Notes: generated by a model not told the origin, from the sequence alone. A stretch of 64,000 nt of DNA from Acetobacterium paludosum (GCF_008086595.1 NZ_RXYA01000017.1:1-64000); one strand, 5' to 3'. Shown: positions 33,599-43,516, counted from the first letter of the stretch. Numbers and translations: made by a program.

Positions 33599-34672
33599 AT
33601 GAAATCGACTGAGCCTGCTTCCATCGAATTAAAACTGCTGAAAAGCATTTTATGGGTCTATATTGTTCTCTGTATCATCATTGCCGGGCTGAATTTTGGC
33701 TATGTCAGCCGGGCGACACCCGCGGTTGCGGCATTTATTACCTGGCTTTGGGGTTTTTATGAAAACTGGGTCAAGACCCTATTTATTGTAATCGGCAGTT
33801 TTCTCACCTTGCGAATTATTGGTTCATCCCAACGAACGGCGATGCGCAAGCGGAATCTGATCGGATTCATGTCAATGGCTTTGGTCGTCCATATTTTGGG
33901 GCCACTCCTCTTAAACAACAAGGAATTGTACTTCTTCGCGATGCCTTTGCCCTGGAGCACCATCCCTTTACAGCTTTTGGATACGGGGTCGGCCTTTTAC
34001 CTGAAATATCTGCCGATTTTTGGACTCACAGGTATTTCACTGGCATTAATCTTTTATTTAATCATTACCATTGTCGTTTTTGCTGGTACACTTCTTTTCG
34101 GCCGCCGATGGCAATGTTCGACGCTATGTTTATTTAATGGTTTTGCGGCAGAGGTTTTTGATCCAGTGATTCCCCTGATTGGAAAAAAGAAAAAAGTTAC
34201 AGCTAAAGGTCTAAAAATCTTTGCGATCCTGCGATGGCTTTTTTTTGCCTTGGCCTTGTGCTTCACCTTTTATTGGATATTAATCCTCCTGGGAATGCCA
34301 ATGGCTTACAGTGATGCGATTGCAAAAATTGAAAACTATAAATATCTGACGGCGGAACTGCTGATGGCCATGTTTTTCTGGATTGCGTTTGTTGGGCGGG
34401 GATATTGTTACTATTGTCCCTTGGGAACGGTCCTTGGTTTAGTTGGCAAAATTGCCGGCCAGCGAATTAACACCAATCTGACAAACTGTATCCAATGCGG
34501 TCGGTGCAACGCGGCTTGTCCCATGTCCATCGATATAAAAAGTTCGGCTAAAAAGGGCAGCGACGTTTCGGAGCTCCGCTGCGTGGGCTGCGGGCACTGT
34601 GTCGATAGTTGTCCCCAAAAAACGCTTGCCTATGCAACTCATTTTTTAGAGAAAGAAAAACACCAGCCTTAA
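33599..34672 (+). CDS. Membrane polyferredoxin, NapH/CcoG-like 4Fe-4S protein
   Basis: A 357-residue protein with about six membrane segments. It contains the membrane-side cysteine motifs CSTLCLFNG and YCYYCPLGT typical of NapH/NosR-type proteins, and a C-terminal 2x[4Fe-4S] ferredoxin (CIQCGRCNAACP and CVGCGHCVDSCP). Such proteins carry electrons between quinone-level or ferredoxin donors and periplasmic or membrane acceptors. No partner reductase is adjacent, so its role here is open. GAGGAAAAG precedes ATG 33599. Confidence 0.87.
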   Translation: MKSTEPASIELKLLKSILWVYIVLCIIIAGLNFGYVSRATPAVAAFITWLWGFYENWVKTLFIVIGSFLTLRIIGSSQRTAMRKRNLIGFMSMALVVHILGPLLLNNKELYFFAMPLPWSTIPLQLLDTGSAFYLKYLPIFGLTGISLALIFYLIITIVVFAGTLLFGRRWQCSTLCLFNGFAAEVFDPVIPLIGKKKKVTAKGLKIFAILRWLFFALALCFTFYWILILLGMPMAYSDAIAKIENYKYLTAELLMAMFFWIAFVGRGYCYYCPLGTVLGLVGKIAGQRINTNLTNCIQCGRCNAACPMSIDIKSSAKKGSDVSELRCVGCGHCVDSCPQKTLAYATHFLEKEKHQP

Positions 34673-34699
34673 ATCAAAAGCATTGGAAGCCCCTGAGCT

Positions 34700-35375
34700 T
34701 TTGCTGATTCTCACGAAATATGAGTTGGAGATTCCGAATCCGGACCGCTTGCAACAAAGGTTAGTAGGGTAGTGGCACCTTCAAATGTGGTGACTACACC
34801 GGACACGATGGCGGGATTAACGGTGATCACAATAAAATCCCTTAATACTGAATAATATTGAGCGACGAGATTACAATTCATAATCGCAACTTTTCATTGT
34901 CCACAATGATGCTTTTCTGATGCCACAAAACACCGGGCCAGGAATAAACAACATGGACACCGTTAGCCGTCAGATTGTCATAGGCCGGTTGATTCATGCC
35001 AACGGTACCGCCATCTGAAGCATTTGAATTAAAAAGAACCCGAACATTTACGCCTCTTTGCGCGGCTACAATGAGGGCGGCTTCGGCATTTGCGTCGACC
35101 AATGATTACATGGTCATATCGATGGTTTTAGTGGCCGATCCAATGAAGTCATAGACGGGTTGATAGCCATCTTCAGGTAATTTGATTAAAGTATCCGAAT
35201 GCGTTGCAGTCTTTGCTTCCGGGGCTGAGGTGCTGCATCCGAATAAGGTCGCAGCCATAAAAGCACCTAATAGAATTAACACGGACCTGGTCATTTTCTT
35301 AGGGCGAGTGCTGTGCTGGCCAGATTGCGTCTTAAAAATAAGAGCTTTGATAACTTTGTTTTTGTGGTTTTCCAT
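34700..35375 (-). pseudogene. Phospholipase D-like lipoprotein gene, multiply broken
   Basis: On the minus strand the gene starts with a lipoprotein signal (LGAFMAATLFGCSTS) and continues to TKTIDMTM, where a TAA at 35106-35108 stands for the expected tyrosine before SLVDANAEAALI. The frame then runs through VLFNSNASDGG to the HKD-like motif HQKSIIVD and stops. A further frame goes on with NLVAQYYSVLRDFIVITVNP, the usual sequence after the first HKD motif, so a frameshift lies near 34880. The second HKD half is missing. Lipoprotein PLD-domain proteins act outside the cell as nucleases or phospholipases; this copy is dead. Confidence 0.8.
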
Positions 35376-35453
35376 AATACTCCTCTTTTCTTTAAATTTT
35401 TACTTTGATATAGTATGTAATAATATCAATAAAATTTGCGGATCCTTTAATTG

Positions 35454-35517
35454 AACTTTCATTACCAGTAATAAAATGATACAATATTTCCAGTCAAAAA
35501 GACTGTCTGGCGAGCCA
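35454..35517 (+). repeat. Intergenic promoter-like repeat, copy C
   Basis: Third copy of the ATTACCAG..AATAAAATGATACAAT segment, with the same downstream TGTCTGGCGAGC as copy B. It lies about 80-145 bases ahead of the dus start and may provide its promoter. Confidence 0.6.
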
Positions 35518-35598
35518 TCACCGGCATTTAACCTTAATGTTCATTGGGATATTAAAAGATAAATAACGGGATCTGCTAGAATAAAGGAGACATTAGCT

Positions 35599-36543
35599 AT
35601 GAAATTTTATTTCGCACCGATGGAAGGGTTGACCGGGTACATTTATAGAAATGCCCATCATGCTTTTTTCAATAATATCGATAAATACTTTTCACCTTTT
35701 ATTGTTGCAAATCAAAGTAAAAGTTTTAAAACTCGGGAATTAAATGATATTTTGCCTGAAAACAACCAGGGACTGGTTTTGATTCCACAGTTGCTGACCA
35801 ATAATGCAAAAGATTTTATTCAGACTGCAAAGAAAATTCAGGTAATGGGCTATGATGAGATCAATTTAAATTTGGGATGTCCTTGCGGAACGGTCGTTTC
35901 AAAAAACAGAGGATCGGGATTCCTTTCAAAAAGAGCAGAACTTGACGCATTTTTAGATGAAGTATTTTCTCAAACGGCAATAAAAATCTCGCTAAAAACG
36001 AGAATCGGAAAAGACCAGCCGGAAGAATTTTATGATCTAATCGAAATATTTAACAAGTACCCTTTGGAAGAGCTGATTATTCATCCCCGGATTCAAACAG
36101 ATTTTTATAAAAACAAACCGAATATGAAAATTTTTAAGGAAGCCGTGGTTTTAAGTAAAAATCCCGTCTGCTATAATGGTGATATCTTTACAATAAATGA
36201 TTATAAGGCATTTTTGAATGATTTCGCCTCTGCCGATACGTTAATGCTCGGCAGAGGCTTATTAGCGCATCCCGGACTGAAAAGTGATGTTACCAGTAAT
36301 GTTAAACTTGAAAAAAAACTACTAAAAGACTTTCATGATAAAATTTATGAAGATTATAAAAGCATTCTCTCTGGAGAAAAAAATGTCTTGTTTAAAATGA
36401 AAGAATTGTGGTTTTATATGATTCCGGTTTTTTCTGACAATGCCAAATATGCAAAAAAAATTAAGAAATCAAAAGGATTTTGGGATTATGATGAAGCGGT
36501 CGCAAGCTTATTCAGTGAACAGGACATTTTATCGGAGAGCTAA
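35599..36543 (+). CDS. dus: tRNA-dihydrouridine synthase
   Basis: A 314-residue FMN enzyme of the Dus family: APMEGLTGYIYR at the start, INLNLGCPCGTVVSKNRGSGFL with the catalytic cysteine region, RIG and LIIHPR for FMN/RNA contacts, and YNGDIFT, MLGRGLLAHPGL for phosphate binding. It reduces uridine to dihydrouridine in tRNA using NADPH. Length is usual. AAAGGAG precedes the ATG. The 3' end is followed closely by a membrane protein gene. Confidence 0.93.
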   Translation: MKFYFAPMEGLTGYIYRNAHHAFFNNIDKYFSPFIVANQSKSFKTRELNDILPENNQGLVLIPQLLTNNAKDFIQTAKKIQVMGYDEINLNLGCPCGTVVSKNRGSGFLSKRAELDAFLDEVFSQTAIKISLKTRIGKDQPEEFYDLIEIFNKYPLEELIIHPRIQTDFYKNKPNMKIFKEAVVLSKNPVCYNGDIFTINDYKAFLNDFASADTLMLGRGLLAHPGLKSDVTSNVKLEKKLLKDFHDKIYEDYKSILSGEKNVLFKMKELWFYMIPVFSDNAKYAKKIKKSKGFWDYDEAVASLFSEQDILSES

Positions 36544-36604
36544 AATTCCAAAAATACAAACGGTTGTAAACGGTGGGTCATTAGCAAAAGAAAGGGGAGG
36601 TTTT

Positions 36605-37183
36605 ATGATGTATTTCCGTAACTTCAACGCTGAACTTTGGGGGATATTTGTCGGCCATCTGCTGCTCTTATTTTGCTGCATCTTTTATCTGGCCTGGTGG
36701 ATTGTCACCTTTCGTCCCAATGCCTCTGTTGGGCCGACTGGAGTGTGCTACATTACGGCGGCTTTTATCACAGGCATCGCCGCGGTGGCCCTTTTATGCT
36801 GGGGGATTGCCGCACTTTCAAAGCATTCTGAAAGCATACCGGTATGGTTGATTCTGGTGGGAGTTGCCGCTTTATTTGTGGTTCTGCTTCTGCTTACCAC
36901 CATGGTCTTTCAGCGGATTGTGACCTCGGAACTGCTGATCATACTGGTCTGGACCGGGTTGGAGTTGTCGGCGATCACGGTGCTGTTTGGTACCGGGCGC
37001 TTTGGCCCGGAAACCGGGGTGATCCTCGCTGTTCTGGTGGGAATTGTCACCGTTGTCAGTTTGATTTGTTACGTGCTTTATTACCATCTGGATGAAACCC
37101 TAAGTTACTGGATCGGGATGGTTCCCCTTACATTTTCCGGACTTTTTTGCGCAGCTTTTCTGGGTGTATTAGCGTTTTTATAA
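36605..37183 (+). CDS. Six-segment integral membrane protein of unknown function
   Basis: A 192-residue, very hydrophobic protein with about six membrane helices and short loops; almost no charged residues outside them. GGGGAGG lies just before ATG 36605, which decides the start; the frame upstream overlaps the dus gene and has no ribosome site. No motif is recognised. Codon composition is GC-richer than the surrounding genes. It starts about 60 bases after dus and could be co-transcribed. Confidence 0.7.
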   Translation: MMYFRNFNAELWGIFVGHLLLLFCCIFYLAWWIVTFRPNASVGPTGVCYITAAFITGIAAVALLCWGIAALSKHSESIPVWLILVGVAALFVVLLLLTTMVFQRIVTSELLIILVWTGLELSAITVLFGTGRFGPETGVILAVLVGIVTVVSLICYVLYYHLDETLSYWIGMVPLTFSGLFCAAFLGVLAFL

Positions 37184-37332
37184 ATAAAGCAGATTAAATT
37201 AAAATTATTTACATTTGAAATATTAATGAAGTTTTAATAATTAATTGAGATAATGTCTGGGTAAATAAAGAATGACACACTGTTTGAGTGAAAGCTTGAA
37301 TAGAATAAAATTAAAAGTAGAGGTGAGGAGAC

Positions 37333-38148
37333 ATGACACTTTATATCATGGCTGGAATAGTTATATTTTCGATTTATATTCTGATGCTCCTTCCGGGCCG
37401 GATACCGAAGGATGTTGATGATCAGCTTTGGATGAGTTATTATGCTCATCGGGGATTGCACAATAAGGATAAGTCGATTCCTGAAAATTCCATGACCGCC
37501 TTTAAAAAAGCCGTGCATGCCGGTTATGGCATTGAGATGGATTTAAATCTCACCGCAGATGGAAAAATCATAGTATTTCACGATGATAATTTGTTTCGAC
37601 TATGCGGAGTGGATAAATTAATAACCGACTGTACCCTTGATGAACTAGAAAAATATAATCTTGAAAACACCGAAGAAAAAATTCCCTTGTTTGAAGATGT
37701 ACTTAGACTGGTGAATGGGCAGGTGCCCTTGATTGTGGAACTAAAAAGTACCAAGAATATCGAAGAACTGTGTTCAAAGACGGCTGAAATGCTTGATGCG
37801 TATAAGGGGTTGTACTGTGTAGAGTCCTTCCATCCGCTGATTGTCAGATGGTTTTATAAAAACCGTCCGGATGTGGTTCGGGGACAGCTTTCAGTTGGGA
37901 GAAAAAGTCTTAAGGATATTGATGTCAAATTGTGGCAATGGCTCTTAATCATTTCATTTGGTACAAATTTTGTCACACGCCCCCATTTCATGGCCTTTTA
38001 CCATGGCGATGCCCATCGCAAACTGGGCCTCAGCCTGTTTCATTTATTAACAGGGCGACTGGTGGGATGGACCGTTCAGGATACCGACGATATCGAATAT
38101 TGCAAGAAGAAATTTGATGTGATCATCTTCGAATATTTTGAGCCGTGA
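37333..38148 (+). CDS. Glycerophosphodiester phosphodiesterase
   Basis: A 271-residue GDPD with an N-terminal membrane segment (about 3-20). Catalytic marks are AHRGLHNKDKSIPENSM (both His-Arg and Glu), EMDLNLTADGKIIVFHDD (metal acids and second His), VELKS and WTVQDTDDI. It hydrolyses glycerophosphodiesters to glycerol-3-phosphate and an alcohol; the anchor suggests work at the membrane surface on lipid or teichoic-acid pieces. GAGGTGAGG precedes the ATG. Confidence 0.92.
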   Translation: MTLYIMAGIVIFSIYILMLLPGRIPKDVDDQLWMSYYAHRGLHNKDKSIPENSMTAFKKAVHAGYGIEMDLNLTADGKIIVFHDDNLFRLCGVDKLITDCTLDELEKYNLENTEEKIPLFEDVLRLVNGQVPLIVELKSTKNIEELCSKTAEMLDAYKGLYCVESFHPLIVRWFYKNRPDVVRGQLSVGRKSLKDIDVKLWQWLLIISFGTNFVTRPHFMAFYHGDAHRKLGLSLFHLLTGRLVGWTVQDTDDIEYCKKKFDVIIFEYFEP

Positions 38149-38195
38149 AAAAGGCTTGTTGAGTAAAGATAAGGTGATGGTGTCAGCAATAGCAT

Positions 38196-38239
38196 AAAAA
38201 AGAAGAAACCCTGCATTTTCACATGGTTTCTTCTTTTTT
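38196..38239. terminator. Bidirectional terminator
   Basis: AAAAAAGAAGAAACC (38196-38210) pairs perfectly with 38225-38239, with T on one side and A on the other, between the convergent GDPD and DUF3786 genes. Confidence 0.88.
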
Positions 38240-38269
38240 TATCCAGAAAATATTATTTTGGCGGTGCGT

Positions 38270-38914
38270 TTAATAGAGGGCGTCTTTAATCTCGATACCG
38301 GCCGCTGCTGCCAGTCGCTGAACGCCTTCAACGGCGATAGTGACGGTGCTTTCGACATGGATAAAATCCGTCGCGCTGTCATCAAAAAGAATATTGGCCT
38401 GAGCGGGGAATTCATCATCGCCATCCCAAAAAAGAAACTGCATCGGCATGCATTCAAAGGCCTTGATCTGACAGCCGGCATCGGAGTGGGGGAGTTTGAC
38501 ACCGCCAAGGGCGATACATGCCATCGACAACTTTTCGGTCTGGCCGGAAAAGATTTGGGCAAAAGGAACAAGAACATGTTTTTCAAAAGCTGTTGTAAAG
38601 GGGGAAGCACCTTTTAACTCTCTGAAGGGAACCCATTTATTCTTTAATACCGCCTGGGGCGATGCATACCAGAGCAATGTGTAAATAATTAATTGATTAT
38701 TTCGATCCGCCGCCAGAGAATTTTCAAGAGAGATGATTTTCCCGGTTTCAGAATGGATCCCGAATTTTTGACCGAAGAGCTTTAATGTGAGGTATCCCTC
38801 CTCCGGTTTGATTTCCGGCAGTTTTTCAAGTAGCTGTTGATGGTCCATTTTCAGAAATTTCAGGCGCCATGCCTCACAGGCTTTTTCATAGTTGTTAGTT
38901 ATTTCAATCTCCAT
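38270..38914 (-). CDS. DUF3786 domain protein
   Basis: A soluble 214-residue protein matching the DUF3786 pattern: an N-terminal helical part, LKLFGQKFGI, then FWDGDDEFPAQANILFDDSATDFIHVE near the C-terminus. Members occur in anaerobes, often with corrinoid or iron-sulfur proteins, but no biochemical role is known. Single gene facing the GDPD gene. Confidence 0.8.
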   Translation of the reverse strand: MEIEITNNYEKACEAWRLKFLKMDHQQLLEKLPEIKPEEGYLTLKLFGQKFGIHSETGKIISLENSLAADRNNQLIIYTLLWYASPQAVLKNKWVPFRELKGASPFTTAFEKHVLVPFAQIFSGQTEKLSMACIALGGVKLPHSDAGCQIKAFECMPMQFLFWDGDDEFPAQANILFDDSATDFIHVESTVTIAVEGVQRLAAAAGIEIKDALY

Positions 38915-39188
38915 ATGTTTGCTCCTAAAAAATAAATTTGGTGAGACTGGTTTGTTTCACCCTGTAGATATTTTAGTTTACCAGAGATGTTGAATTCTTA
39001 CAACTGATGATGCTTGCTTATCACAATAATATTTCAGAACATAATTCTTGCAATTAAATGCATTTAATATTTATCGGTGTAAAAAATATAAAACTATGAT
39101 AGAATGTAAAATAACAAGTAATGGATTGTGAGCGAAACATACCGTACTTTCGTGATATTCAAAAACATCTGATTAAAGGAGGCGTATT

Positions 39189-40742
39189 TTGAAAATCAGT
39201 ATCAATATGATTGAAAAGTATTTTGATAAACACATTCGAATGAAAACGATTAGAGCGGATGCTAATCTGACAATTGAGTCTTTTGAGGTAATTGATCTTA
39301 CCAGGTGTTCGTTTGAAAAATCAAATCTGTATTTAATGAAAGCCGAAGAAATACCTGATTCTGAAGAAGTTCCACCTGATGTGAATTTTCTTTGCTATAG
39401 TTTGCCGATGGATTTTGAACTGAAAAAATATCAACACATCAATCTGCTAATCCTCGAAGGTCTAAGTGAACAAAAGATATTAAACGGGATTATCGCGATT
39501 TTTCACAAATACAATACCCTGGATGAACAGCTTAATTCATTAATATACCGAAATTTTTCTTTGCAGAAAATTATCGATTTGGCCACTGAAATGATGGATA
39601 TGCCCCTTAATGTGTTGGATTTAAATCACAATGTGCTGGCCATCAGTTCGCATATGGATGCTCAGGATGATCCGATTTGGGAATCCATGAAAGCCGGGTC
39701 GAATACGTCCGATTATGATATGGTTTTAGCAGGAAAACCAAAAATGAGTGACATTATTCATGCCCCCGGGTCTTCGGTTGAGATGATGTCGAATATCAGC
39801 GGCCATTATATTAAGGTATCGATGCTTTCCAATAAGGGCCATGCTGTGGCGACGTTTGGCATGCACAAAACCAATGACTTTGATAAGCCCTTCGAAAAAC
39901 ACACCATTCAGATTTATGATTATGTTGCAGAAAAATTGAACCGTAATTTTAATCTTTTTTTCGAGTCAAAGGCCGATCGCGGATTATTGTATGAAGAATT
40001 TTTGCATGATCTGTTTAATCGCAAATTCGAGAGTCAAAATGAAATTGAAGAGCTTTCATCAAAACTCGGCTTCAACCTGGGAACCAGATATATCATGGGA
40101 CTGATTTCGGTCAGGGACAGTCAGGTAAGAACCGATTATTATTTTACCATGATGAAATCTTTAGAAAGAAGCATCACGGATTCAAAATGCATTGCCATGG
40201 ATTCTTATATTTACATCATTATTCCCATCGCAGACGATGTGTATTTGTCCAATGATGGACAGAATCGGTTATCGGAATTTATGCCCATTCATAATTGTCT
40301 TTGTCTCCTCAGCCCGGTCTTTATATCCTTTGAGGAATTGTATAAAATTAACACCATGTTCAAAGTGGTTTTAACATTTATTGATAATCAGGGCAGGCGA
40401 GATCGGATTTATCATTTTTATGAATTTGCCAGTCAATACAGCATGTGGCTGTTGGCCGAGAACTTGCCCAACAATATGATCACCCATCCGATGATTCAAA
40501 AGATCATCGATTATGATCAGAAACATCATTCAGATTATCTGGAAACCCTAAAGTGCTATTTTAGAAATGAAAGCAGCATCGTCACCACGTCGAATTTTCT
40601 CCATATGCATCGTAATTCGCTTTTGTATCGAATCAATCGAATCGAAAAGCTGCTGGGGGTCAGTCTGGATGACTGGAAACTAAAAGAACAGTTACTTTTT
40701 TTTATGTCTTGCCTGGAAAATAGGGATGGTTTTAAAAAATAA
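39189..40742 (+). CDS. PucR family transcriptional regulator, likely controller of the glycyl radical locus
   Basis: A 517-residue protein. The middle resembles a GAF/CdaR-type sensory region and the C-terminus is the PucR helix-turn-helix (NESSIVTTSNFLHMHRNSLLYRINRIEKLLG). PucR/CdaR proteins activate catabolic genes in response to the substrate or a metabolite. The start is TTG, with AAAGGAGG six bases before it. It lies directly upstream of, and in line with, the glycyl radical enzyme genes, separated by a probable terminator, so it is their most likely regulator. Confidence 0.88.
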   Translation: MKISINMIEKYFDKHIRMKTIRADANLTIESFEVIDLTRCSFEKSNLYLMKAEEIPDSEEVPPDVNFLCYSLPMDFELKKYQHINLLILEGLSEQKILNGIIAIFHKYNTLDEQLNSLIYRNFSLQKIIDLATEMMDMPLNVLDLNHNVLAISSHMDAQDDPIWESMKAGSNTSDYDMVLAGKPKMSDIIHAPGSSVEMMSNISGHYIKVSMLSNKGHAVATFGMHKTNDFDKPFEKHTIQIYDYVAEKLNRNFNLFFESKADRGLLYEEFLHDLFNRKFESQNEIEELSSKLGFNLGTRYIMGLISVRDSQVRTDYYFTMMKSLERSITDSKCIAMDSYIYIIIPIADDVYLSNDGQNRLSEFMPIHNCLCLLSPVFISFEELYKINTMFKVVLTFIDNQGRRDRIYHFYEFASQYSMWLLAENLPNNMITHPMIQKIIDYDQKHHSDYLETLKCYFRNESSIVTTSNFLHMHRNSLLYRINRIEKLLGVSLDDWKLKEQLLFFMSCLENRDGFKK

Positions 40743-41068
40743 TAACGGCATAAAAAGTCTGCAGGAATTGGCGTGAAGCTGATTTCCGCAGGCTTCTTTG
40801 ATTGTCAATGCCATCATCAACATTACTTTTGCTTAAGTCTTCTGTGCATTTTAACCATTAGATGTTATTTTAATTTGTGCAGAAACAACGTTGCTTTGAA
40901 GCAGTCAAAAATCTAAGATAAAGATAATAAAACTTGAATGCGTGTAATATTATTTGATGCCGAGCACCAGAATGTGATGACAGAGCAGAAAAATTTGTTG
41001 CGTATTTAATTTCAATTTACCTATTTGAAAACGATTAAAAACTCAATTGAATCAGGAGGAATTTAAAA
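40743..41068 (+). other. Promoter region between pucR and the first glycyl radical gene
   Basis: This 326-base gap first holds an imperfect hairpin (AAGTCTGC near 40757 with GCAGGCTT near 40790, then CTTT) that probably terminates pucR. The rest is AT-rich with no coding sequence and should carry the promoter and PucR sites for the operon. The operon's ribosome site AGGAGGA lies ten bases before ATG 41069. No dyad stands out clearly enough to call an operator. Confidence 0.5.
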
Positions 41069-43516
41069 ATGTACAAATTTAAACCTGCAACTGAACGCAT
41101 TATCAAAATGCATCAGCTCATTCGCGATCGGGTCATTCAGACTGACGCAGAGAGAGCGCTGATCACGACGGAGTCCTACAAGAGAAATGAACATGTGCTG
41201 CCGATGATTAAGCGGCCTCGGGCAATTTATGATGTCTGTGCAAATATGACAGTTCGGGTGGAGGATTTTGAAATTATTGTCGGGAACAGAGCAAAAAACT
41301 TCTGTGGTTCCGGTGTTGAACCAGAATGGGAAGGAGAGGGATGGATTCCATCAATGATTGAGAATGGGATCTGGACGATTCAGGCTGATGGATTGTATCA
41401 CAATCCCGAAGGAGAAGAACTCAAACTTGCTATTAGTCCGGAAGATGTGGAAGCCTTGGTTTCCATTCGTGATTATTGGAAAGACAGAACCATTACAACG
41501 ACAGCTAATGCATGGCAGCCGGAAGGCTATGATGAGCTCTGCAAGCTTGAAGTCTGTGCCAATGCTTCGGGAGCTCCATTGATGATGATGACAGCCGGTC
41601 ATCTTACTCCTGGTTTTCAGAAGATCATTAACATTGGTTATGGTGCCATCCGAAAGGAAGCATTGGATTTTATGGATGCCCATCGAAACAACCTTATGGG
41701 GGAGGATCTGAATAAATATATGTTCTACAATGCCGCTTCCATTGTCTGCGATGCAGCCATAATTATGATTCAGCGCTATAGTGAAGCATGTCTGGAAAAA
41801 GCAAAAGCGTGTCAGGATGAATCCCGAAGGGATGAGCTGCTAAAAATGGCCGATGGACTTTTGTGGATTTCAAAAAATCCTGCCCGAAATTTCTGGGAAG
41901 CCTGTCAAGCAGCTATTATGTATCAGCTTTTTCTGGCTTTGGAATCGAAGTATCCAGCGTGCTCCTTTGGACGATTTGATCAGTACACCTGGCCATTCCT
42001 TAAGGCAGATCTGGAAGCAGAACGTTTGACAATGGATGAAGCTCAGGAAATCGTGGATGCTTTTTTCCTGAAATCAAACTGCTTCTACGGCGCAGCGCCT
42101 GAATTTGTGGCCCAGATCACAGGTATCGGTAATACCTATCAGCATACCACAGTTGGTGGGGTTGATCCGGAAACTGGCGAGGATGCAACCAATCCGGTAA
42201 CCTATATGGCTCTTGAAACCATTGGCCGATTGAAGCTACATGATCCCACTATTTCTCTTCGCGTTAATAAAAATACACCGGACAAACTGTGGGAATGTGC
42301 TCTTGAAACCTCAAAGCTTGTGGGCGGTCTGCCACTGTTTCAGAATGATGAAATTATTATCCCGGGCCTAATGGAGGAACTCGGCTTTAGTCTGGTAGAT
42401 GCACGGAACTATGCCTTGATCGGATGTCAGGAAATCACTGGCTCCGGAAATGATTATTCTGCCTGTAATGGGATTGCTCCACCCTATGCCAGCATTCACT
42501 ATGGGGTTGTTCTCAATATGGTCATCAATAACGGAGTCAATGCCTTTAATGGCCAGGAATGCAGTGTAAAAAAGGGATATCTCTATGAGATGAAAAGTTT
42601 CGAAGAAGTAAAGGAAGCATTTAAGGCAGTTGCGCGTTACATCACCAAGGCACAAGTCAGCATCAATAATTATACCGAGTATCTGACCACTCAATATGCA
42701 CCTCTTGCTGGACTTTCCATTTCCATGGAAGGCTGTATGGAATCTGGAAAGGATGCAACCTGGGGCGGTTGCAAGTATAACTCCTATGGCGGTACTGCAA
42801 CAGGTCTTGCTACCGTGGCCGACTCGTTAACCACGATTAAATATATGGTATTTGATAAAAAGCTCTGTACTGCCAGAGAACTTTACGATGCAGTGATGGC
42901 CAACTGGGAGGGATTCGAAGACCTGCGCCAACAGATTCTTCACGAAGTTCCCCATTATGGAAATGCTGATCCGTATGCGGATGAACAAATGAAATGGGTT
43001 TGCGATAGTTATTATGATATTTGCAGTGAGTGTTACAGTACTCGAACCCGACATTTTAAAGCAGGGCTTTACAGTGCATCTGACCATGTTTTTCAGGGGT
43101 ATCATACTTGGGCAACACCAGATGGAAGAAAAACCGGTGAAGCCTTGGCTGATGCCACATCCCCTGCACAGGGAAGAGATATAAACGGACCTACCGCTGT
43201 GTGTACCTCTGCGTGTTGTTATGACCAGAGCAAATTCATGGACGGACTGGCGTTGAATATTCGTATTCATCCGTCTGCATTAAGCCGAGATGACGGCGTT
43301 GAAAAGCTTCGAGATATGACCAAAACCTATCTGAACAATGGCGGAATGGAAATTCAATACAATGTTGTTAGCACCGAAACCATGCGTGCCGCCCAGGCAG
43401 ATCCGCAGTCCTATCGTGATCTTGTTGTGCGCATTGCTGGCTACTCGGCTTATTTTGTGGAGTTGAATGCAGATTGCCAGAACGATATCATCCGAAGAAC
43501 AGAAAATACACTTTAA
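41069..43516 (+). CDS. Glycyl radical enzyme 1, pyruvate-formate-lyase family with unusual GCQE active site
   Basis: An 815-residue glycyl radical enzyme. The radical loop RIAGYSAYFVE places the radical at G791, and the active-site thiyl cysteine is C453 in IGCQEITG; E455 gives the C-x-E pair seen in dehydratase and lyase members. Most such enzymes read GCVE; GCQE is unusual. No N-terminal microcompartment peptide is present. The enzyme abstracts hydrogen from its substrate to trigger C-C, C-N, C-O or C-S cleavage and is destroyed by oxygen. The neighbouring alcohol dehydrogenase suggests an aldehyde product. First gene of the operon. Confidence 0.9.
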   Translation: MYKFKPATERIIKMHQLIRDRVIQTDAERALITTESYKRNEHVLPMIKRPRAIYDVCANMTVRVEDFEIIVGNRAKNFCGSGVEPEWEGEGWIPSMIENGIWTIQADGLYHNPEGEELKLAISPEDVEALVSIRDYWKDRTITTTANAWQPEGYDELCKLEVCANASGAPLMMMTAGHLTPGFQKIINIGYGAIRKEALDFMDAHRNNLMGEDLNKYMFYNAASIVCDAAIIMIQRYSEACLEKAKACQDESRRDELLKMADGLLWISKNPARNFWEACQAAIMYQLFLALESKYPACSFGRFDQYTWPFLKADLEAERLTMDEAQEIVDAFFLKSNCFYGAAPEFVAQITGIGNTYQHTTVGGVDPETGEDATNPVTYMALETIGRLKLHDPTISLRVNKNTPDKLWECALETSKLVGGLPLFQNDEIIIPGLMEELGFSLVDARNYALIGCQEITGSGNDYSACNGIAPPYASIHYGVVLNMVINNGVNAFNGQECSVKKGYLYEMKSFEEVKEAFKAVARYITKAQVSINNYTEYLTTQYAPLAGLSISMEGCMESGKDATWGGCKYNSYGGTATGLATVADSLTTIKYMVFDKKLCTARELYDAVMANWEGFEDLRQQILHEVPHYGNADPYADEQMKWVCDSYYDICSECYSTRTRHFKAGLYSASDHVFQGYHTWATPDGRKTGEALADATSPAQGRDINGPTAVCTSACCYDQSKFMDGLALNIRIHPSALSRDDGVEKLRDMTKTYLNNGGMEIQYNVVSTETMRAAQADPQSYRDLVVRIAGYSAYFVELNADCQNDIIRRTENTL

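Noticed and set aside
5682-35108. Recoding of TAA as a sense codon, suggested by three frames that continue through TAA
   Set aside because: TAA ends many intact genes here with normal C-termini, the three affected genes carry other lesions or truncations, and the replaced residues differ (lysine/glutamate-like and tyrosine positions).
36440-36604. N-terminal extension of the membrane protein overlapping dus
   Set aside because: The overlap with dus coding sequence and the strong GGGGAGG before ATG 36605 show the later start is used.
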